This document shows, in pieces, positions 31,617 through 36,308 of a DNA stretch of 36,308 nucleotides; position 1 is the stretch's first letter; every line of letters starts with the position of its first letter. The DNA comes from Planctomycetota bacterium (GTDB lineage: Bacteria; Planctomycetota; MHYJ01; JACQRL01; SBBU01). The position numbers were made by a program, and so were the translations under genes. Below the pieces are notes generated by a model. It was not told the DNA's origin. It searched no databases and was given only the letters and a program-made list of their open reading frames with translations. The stretch is taken from the NCBI GenBank assembly GCA_016206485.1, contig JACQRL010000385.1, positions 1 through 36,308 on the forward strand, read 5' to 3'.

Positions 31617-34151
31617 CTACACCTTAGAGCTCTCCAAAAATTCCATTGTCTTTCTTAGTCTTCTGCTCAGCATCGAAGCAAGTTCGATGACCAGATCAGG
31701 ATCCTCTTTTGCAAGTCTCCTAAAGTCATCTCCATTAAGACTCAGGCATTTTGTGTCCTCCAAGGCCCGTACAGTCGCTGATCTTACCTGCCTGTCGAGT
31801 ATCGACATCTCCCCAAACGCCTTGCCCTGATCAAGCTCTGTAACCTGCAGTACAATCCCATCATCTTTTTTTGTTTCAACCCCTACCTTACCGGATATTA
31901 TCAAAAACAGGGTGTCACCAATTTCTCCCTGTGAAACTACAACTTCCCCTTTAGAATAATTCCTGACAATGAGGGATTCAGCAAGAGTGAACAGCTTCTC
32001 AATAGATATTTCCCTGAAAACATCAGTTGATTTAAGAAAAACTATTTTCTCCGCACTTGTAAAAGAATGCGGTTTCGGCAGAGTCTTATTATCACTCATA
32101 ACAACCTCCTTAACAACCTTGGTGACATCAACTTTTGCTCTCTGTAGAATCTGCTCTCTTGTATTATCTGAAAGCTGAAGCCATTTTCTAAACACAGAGA
32201 GAGCAATTATCGATCTAAGCAATTTATTGCTTGAATCATATATATTCAGAACAGCCCGATTTTGATCATCTATTGATATATCCTTTTTGTCAGCAAAAAA
32301 GGTCTCTTTAAGCTCCGGTGAAAGATTTATCTTGAAGATTTTTATAGTGTATTCCCTTAGTTTTGGTTCGTTATGATACAAAAAAGGGACAAGAGACAGC
32401 AGGTCGGCTTTATTGTTCACGTATAACCAATGAGTCAAGGTGATGCTCGTCCACGCCGAGATCTCATCATCCAGCACATCAATTAAAGTCCTTGAAAAAT
32501 CAGAACTGCCATTTTTTGCCAATGTTCTAAATTGTTTGAGACTTATTATGTGCTCGTTTCCCCATTTTATAAATTCATCTGACATCGTTCCGGTTCGACT
32601 TCCGGAACTGAAATGAACACGTAATATTTCCTGATAATCAGAGGTTGAAAAATCTATTTTCTGAAGAAGGTCAACCGGTCTTGAAGCAAATGGAGACAGC
32701 TTCTGAAGTGCTGTCAGCCTGACTTTCTCATCGGAATCAGAAAGATATTTATCAAGTTCAGATGGATCCGATATTGTCAGATACTTCAACGCATGACTTC
32801 TTATTTCCGGATCAGCATCTGTTAGACCATCTCGTATATGGAATGTGCGCTCTTCAGCAGTAGGGTTATATCCATCCATAACATACCATGCTCCTTTGCG
32901 AATTACATTATCTGTTGAGCGAGTAAGCTCAATAACTCTTGATCGGAAACTTTGTATCGGATTTACCCTGAGAACATCAAGTGCAAGTATCAAATTATCA
33001 TTATCAGAAATATATGAGTTCAAAAGACTGCTTACAAAAAGAGGATCTACTGAATACAAGGCAAGAAGCAGCTCAACCCTGAGTGAATTTGAAATATCTT
33101 GTTTAAGTGAGTCTCTGCAGTACTGCTCTACACGTTCACCCGGAATAAGCGCCAGAATTGCCCTGAAAAGCAGCGGTTGTGTGTTATCCGGAAGCAAATG
33201 AAGTTCCTGAAGGATTTCAAGCGCAAAGTTTTTATCCAGTTCGTTGATCAAAAGTTTCGCGGCAGATTCAGCATGTTTTGAGTCAAAAGATTTAATAGAT
33301 CTCAGCAGGATCAGTTTTGATTCATCTCTGCATCTCTTTTCATAGTCATTATTCAGTATATACTTATTAACAGTCTCCCCAAGATCACTGTTTTCCGACT
33401 TTTCAAGGTCAGCCAGAAACCACGCCCAATGGAAATAACCGTATTCTATAAAACTTGCCATATAATTAGAATTGAAGTATCCGGCTACGCTTTTCTGCTT
33501 ACCCAAGATCTCATTGAGCTGGGATTGAGTAGCAATTTTTCTTGCGATTACCACATCCTGCAATGGCATTTTTGAAGTTTTGCTGAAGGTGATCGCCTCC
33601 TGTAGTTCATTTTCGCCAATCACGCCTGCATGCAGAAGAAGCTCACCAAGGTCGTGATAGCTGGAACCCACATCAATCTTTCTTTCACCAAGTTCTTTGA
33701 GTTTGGCAACTGCTCTTTGCAAAAAATCTTTTAGGAATGGCGAATGATCTGCATACATATCATGGGTGTAAGCAGATGCGACGGCATTGGCTACGTGTTC
33801 CTCCATCCAGTCATTATTTGTGGCAGTTTTATAGAAATCCCTCAGATGGTGGGCGATTTCATGCGAGACTATACGAGATATCGCTAATCGTCCGAACTTA
33901 GCAAGTTCATCAACCGAAGCCGCTCCATGTATGTCAGATAAATAGTACCACTGCAGCTTTCCCTGAATGGTATCAAGATCAGGTATGGAAAACGATATCA
34001 GCTTGCGATGTACATCGTAATAACAGAAAAAGCAATCCTCATATATGATTTTAAGATCAGGTGAGATCCCGACATCATATTTGCTCAGGACCGACAGAAA
34101 TTCATCAAATGCATTATGACAAAGTTTTATTAGGTCCTGTTTTAACGACAT
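31617..34151 (-). CDS. Zincin / MshEN-like / HEAT / cNMP-binding multidomain protein
   Basis: 844 residues with no signal peptide, so probably cytoplasmic. In order: a metallopeptidase-like domain with HEIAHH (His97, Glu98, His101) and a possible third ligand in MEEHVANAVA (Glu117/118). Next, at about 166-217, a unit like the GspE/MshE N-terminal domain (LGELLLHAGVIGENELQEAI, then LNEILG). Then a long helical region with HEAT-like repeats (about 280-690). Finally a cyclic-nucleotide-binding domain (about 705-835) with YSKGEVVVSQGEIGDTLFLI and the phosphate cassette FGEMSILDRQVRSATV, including the Arg. I know no named family with this order. The gene follows the 78-aa peptide gene by 23 bp. 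Regulation by cAMP or a related nucleotide is inferred. Confidence 0.82.
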   Translation of the reverse strand: MSLKQDLIKLCHNAFDEFLSVLSKYDVGISPDLKIIYEDCFFCYYDVHRKLISFSIPDLDTIQGKLQWYYLSDIHGAASVDELAKFGRLAISRIVSHEIAHHLRDFYKTATNNDWMEEHVANAVASAYTHDMYADHSPFLKDFLQRAVAKLKELGERKIDVGSSYHDLGELLLHAGVIGENELQEAITFSKTSKMPLQDVVIARKIATQSQLNEILGKQKSVAGYFNSNYMASFIEYGYFHWAWFLADLEKSENSDLGETVNKYILNNDYEKRCRDESKLILLRSIKSFDSKHAESAAKLLINELDKNFALEILQELHLLPDNTQPLLFRAILALIPGERVEQYCRDSLKQDISNSLRVELLLALYSVDPLFVSSLLNSYISDNDNLILALDVLRVNPIQSFRSRVIELTRSTDNVIRKGAWYVMDGYNPTAEERTFHIRDGLTDADPEIRSHALKYLTISDPSELDKYLSDSDEKVRLTALQKLSPFASRPVDLLQKIDFSTSDYQEILRVHFSSGSRTGTMSDEFIKWGNEHIISLKQFRTLAKNGSSDFSRTLIDVLDDEISAWTSITLTHWLYVNNKADLLSLVPFLYHNEPKLREYTIKIFKINLSPELKETFFADKKDISIDDQNRAVLNIYDSSNKLLRSIIALSVFRKWLQLSDNTREQILQRAKVDVTKVVKEVVMSDNKTLPKPHSFTSAEKIVFLKSTDVFREISIEKLFTLAESLIVRNYSKGEVVVSQGEIGDTLFLIISGKVGVETKKDDGIVLQVTELDQGKAFGEMSILDRQVRSATVRALEDTKCLSLNGDDFRRLAKEDPDLVIELASMLSRRLRKTMEFLESSKV

Positions 34152-34174
34152 CCATCAAGAAAATAAAGTGTAAA

Positions 34175-34411
34175 TTAACCGCCGCCTTTTTTCCCTGAAA
34201 GCGCGCCGGTAAGTTCTTTGTTGAGCTGATCAGAAGGTAAATCCTTGACCTTATTGTGGAATTCTTTTATTGCATCAAGCTCTTCCTGAACCAGCTTGTC
34301 AAGAAATCCATACTTTGAAAGAGTTCCATCAAGATCCTTTACAGCCTCTTTCGCAAACTTCTTGTCATTAACCGCCTTTTTCACCAACTCCATTAATACT
34401 TCATCTGACAT
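34175..34411 (-). CDS. 78-aa leader-like peptide ending in Gly-Gly-Gly
   Basis: The gene is well supported by GGGAGG at 34417-34422, five bases before the ATG. The N-terminal 50 residues follow the spacing of nitrile-hydratase-like / Os1348-clan RiPP leaders: Asp16, Phe19, Asp26, Leu31, Tyr34-Gly35-Phe36, Glu-Glu-Leu 43-45 and Ile48. The C-terminus is SGKKGGG. There is no Cys or Trp, and only one Tyr, so the usual thioether, ComX-type or sactipeptide chemistry has no clear target. It lies between the polyprenyl-synthase-like gene (105 bp upstream) and the 844-aa zincin protein (23 bp downstream). It may be a precursor peptide, a small protein tag with a Gly tail, or a plain helical partner. 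Function unproven. Confidence 0.75.
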   Translation of the reverse strand: MSDEVLMELVKKAVNDKKFAKEAVKDLDGTLSKYGFLDKLVQEELDAIKEFHNKVKDLPSDQLNKELTGALSGKKGGG

Positions 34412-34516
34412 AAATACCTCCCAAACTAATATTAAATTAAATCAACTCAAATCAACACAGATTCATATGATAAAAAGTAACCATTAAAAAGATAACAAAA
34501 GATTGACTGACCAGGT

Positions 34517-35479
34517 TTAGAGCGAAGCCCTGTTTAAGATATCCAAAAATAGTCTGGACTTTTTCATCCCTACCGCGCGCTTTAAAAAATTGCATGCTTT
34601 TCTCTTATATACAGAGGTCATTAATGCAACGTACATTAATGCCCCGCTGTCTTTTATTATATTCCTGATTTTTTTATGGGTATATCCGCGTGAGTCTGCG
34701 CCAGCAGCAGTTTTCAACAGTTTCTTAAGAATTCCCTTTTTAGATGAAGTTTTAAGCGCAAAGGCGACCGGTAATGTCACCCTGCCATTCTTCAAATCTG
34801 AGCTTGTTTTTTTACACCAGATATCATTACAATCGCTCGAAACCTGCAACGAAATCCCAAGATATCTCCCAAAAAGCGAGAGATTCTCAATCTGACTATT
34901 ATTAGCCCCTGCAAGGATGGCAGCCGCTCTGCAAAAAAGTTCGATCTGTGATCCGCTCTTCATAGCCACAATATTTCCCACATGCTGAACTGAAACGGTT
35001 TCACCGGCACTTGCGGCAAGATCCATTGTCTGGCCCTGCAGCATTTTCAATAAGGTCTTGTCAAAATCGTTCTTCAACCTGGCGACAATCTTTTCCGGCA
35101 CTGAATAGTATTTCAACCGCTCCAATGCGCTATGGCTGACGAAATTAAGGAGCTCAAACGCCGAAAGTACAAGAATATCCGAATCAATTTTTCTTAGGCG
35201 TGCCGGAATATCCCGATCAGCTATATCATCCAGTATGTCGGCGCCGCAATGCAGAGCCGTACAGGCGGATAGAAATGGAACTAATTTGGAATCCGCTTTA
35301 CAAAAGCAGGAATAAATTCTGAGCGGGAGTTCGACTGAAGGGATAAAATTATAGCCTTTCAATTTTGAACGGGAGACTTCCGCGCAAATCCGGAGAAATC
35401 TGGAACAGGCAACAGTTTCACACTCCTCATGAATCAGTTCATATAATAATTGAAAAGCGCGATCAAAATATGATTTCAT
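34517..35479 (-). CDS. Polyprenyl synthase-like protein with degenerate second Asp motif
   Basis: 320 residues from the ATG at 35479 (a TTG at 35482 adds one). The first Asp-rich motif is intact: ILDDIAD with Asp84, Asp85 and Asp88, preceded by LHCGAD. The second reads SSDCNDIW (Asp216, Asp219) instead of DDILD. The following DLKNGRVTLPVAFAL still matches the family. Trans-isoprenyl diphosphate synthases build polyprenyl chains. Members with a weakened second motif include ComQ, which prenylates a peptide. Being next to a small peptide gene makes a ComQ-like role worth testing, but a normal chain-elongating role is not excluded. Confidence 0.82.
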   Translation of the reverse strand: MKSYFDRAFQLLYELIHEECETVACSRFLRICAEVSRSKLKGYNFIPSVELPLRIYSCFCKADSKLVPFLSACTALHCGADILDDIADRDIPARLRKIDSDILVLSAFELLNFVSHSALERLKYYSVPEKIVARLKNDFDKTLLKMLQGQTMDLAASAGETVSVQHVGNIVAMKSGSQIELFCRAAAILAGANNSQIENLSLFGRYLGISLQVSSDCNDIWCKKTSSDLKNGRVTLPVAFALKTSSKKGILKKLLKTAAGADSRGYTHKKIRNIIKDSGALMYVALMTSVYKRKACNFLKRAVGMKKSRLFLDILNRASL

Positions 35480-35591
35480 CAAAATCGATTATTAATAATA
35501 AACAAGACCCGTCAATATGCAGAAATATAACAACATCCGGCCTGAACAAAAAAAGTGTAGACATTCAAACAAGTTTGCTGATTCATATCAT

Positions 35592-36308
35592 ATGCTTGCG
35601 ACATTTCAAAAGGGCATAATTGTAGGATTTATACTCCTAATTTTTATATTTGCATTTCTTATATTTCAGGACCGGAACCTCAAATACAATGAAGGGGAGT
35701 CCGACAAAATACCCGGAAATCCAACAAACAAAGCTGCCTATTCAACACACGACAAGGATGACAAAACCCAAACCGGCGCAACTACAGAATCAACTGCAGT
35801 AACCGCTTCATCTGAAATTAAAGATGCTATAATATCCCAGACAATCAAAGTGGACGTAATAGTTTTCGATTTTAACGCGCATCCGAGCAAATTCATAGAT
35901 TACTGGAAAGAAAGAAAACAACTTACTCTATCATCAAAAGACATCCAGATAAGATTTTCCATAAAATCATCTGAATCGCCCGAATTCCATCATTTTGAAC
36001 AAATCTTCAAGTCTGCTCCCAATAGCAGTTTCCGGGCGGAATTACAATATAAAAAACCTTCAAAAAGAGAAGATACCCTTTATATAAATTGGTCATTTCA
36101 TGACTATGCAAGCTTGTATGACCAAACCAAATCAGGACAATATTCCTCGATTTTCACAAATTTTTTCAAAACCTTTCCGATAAACGGGCTCAATCCGACA
36201 ATAACAGCAGAACTGGAAACTCCTCCTATGGGAACATTAATAATCGAAAAAAATAATCAGTCGGTGCAAATAAGGGCAACGAGCGGTAACAATTTTGATC
36301 CGATATAT
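35592..36308 (+). CDS. Membrane-anchored protein, N-terminal part (cut by right edge)
   Basis: The frame is open from the ATG at 35592 to the window end with no stop, 239 codons so far. It begins MLATFQKG followed by a hydrophobic helix (IIVGFILLIFIFAFLIF). A Thr/Asn/Lys-rich linker follows, then strand-rich sequence with ISQTIKVDVIVFDFNAHPSK at about residue 82. This anchor-linker-beta layout, and its position, resemble the two carboxypeptidase-regulatory-like proteins at 26648 and 30323. Detailed motifs do not align well by eye, so membership of that family is only suspected. No ribosome site is seen. Confidence 0.7.
   Translation, partial: MLATFQKGIIVGFILLIFIFAFLIFQDRNLKYNEGESDKIPGNPTNKAAYSTHDKDDKTQTGATTESTAVTASSEIKDAIISQTIKVDVIVFDFNAHPSKFIDYWKERKQLTLSSKDIQIRFSIKSSESPEFHHFEQIFKSAPNSSFRAELQYKKPSKREDTLYINWSFHDYASLYDQTKSGQYSSIFTNFFKTFPINGLNPTITAELETPPMGTLIIEKNNQSVQIRATSGNNFDPIY

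Noticed and set aside
34175-34411. Calling the peptide a classic double-glycine bacteriocin
   Set aside because: The Gly run is at the very C-terminus with no core peptide after it, and no peptidase-containing ABC exporter is nearby.
1-36308. rRNA, tRNA, transposase or prophage genes
   Set aside because: None was recognised by eye on either strand. A tRNA scan was not possible.

Overview
The window reads as AT-rich chromosomal DNA (about 38-40% GC by eye) from an uncultivated-type Gram-negative bacterium. A Planctomycetota or related PVC-type lineage is my best guess. It has Mla-type lipid transport genes, lipoprotein signal peptides and a GspK-like pseudopilin, which imply two membranes. 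It also has a long ECF sigma factor of the kind common in planctomycetes, exported HEAT-repeat proteins, and a MEMO1/AmmeMemoRadiSam-B protein. The phylum is inferred from gene families, not from a marker gene. I saw no rRNA, tRNA, CRISPR array or transposase.

Layout. 1-2290: a partial membrane-protein C-terminus, an exported class II glutamine-amidotransferase domain and a Thr/Ser-rich secreted protein. 2291-12960 (+): a membrane-anchored unknown protein, LemA, two exported HEAT proteins flanking an EamA transporter, a CHASE2-adenylate cyclase, an SH3 protein coupled to an M48 lipoprotein protease, and two paralogous small three-cysteine proteins. 18002-13000 (-): a compact run LON domain, adenosine deaminase, MlaE, MlaF, MlaD, TPR lipoprotein. 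24228-18269 (-): an ECF sigma factor followed by a giant GspK-like protein with EF-hand loops and a LamG-like region. 24357-26378 (+): hemE-hemH. 26648-31564 (+): two anchored carboxypeptidase-regulatory-like paralogs around a MEMO1/EamA pair. 35479-31617 (-): a polyprenyl-synthase-like gene, a 78-aa peptide gene and an 844-aa zincin/MshEN/HEAT/cNMP-binding protein. The right edge cuts a gene that has no stop codon inside the window.

Most noteworthy. (1) The 35479-31617 gene set combines a prenyl synthase with a degenerate second motif, a leader-like peptide ending in Gly-Gly-Gly and a large metalloprotease-like, cNMP-sensing protein. This is the best candidate for an undescribed system, possibly peptide modification or signalling. 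The CHASE2 cyclase elsewhere in the window could in principle supply the nucleotide. (2) Short arrays with a strict 7-bp period occur in many gene junctions and run into coding sequence. One 91-bp array forms the end of hemE and the start of hemH, and another encodes a lipoprotein signal peptide. (3) A 10-bp-phased triple repeat and a palindrome lie between the sigma gene and the giant pseudopilin gene. (4) A hairpin-dense 170-bp region lies downstream of hemH.

Strong Shine-Dalgarno sequences are present at some genes (the 1894, 3624, 11022, 14807 and 34411 starts) and absent at many others, so several starts are uncertain.
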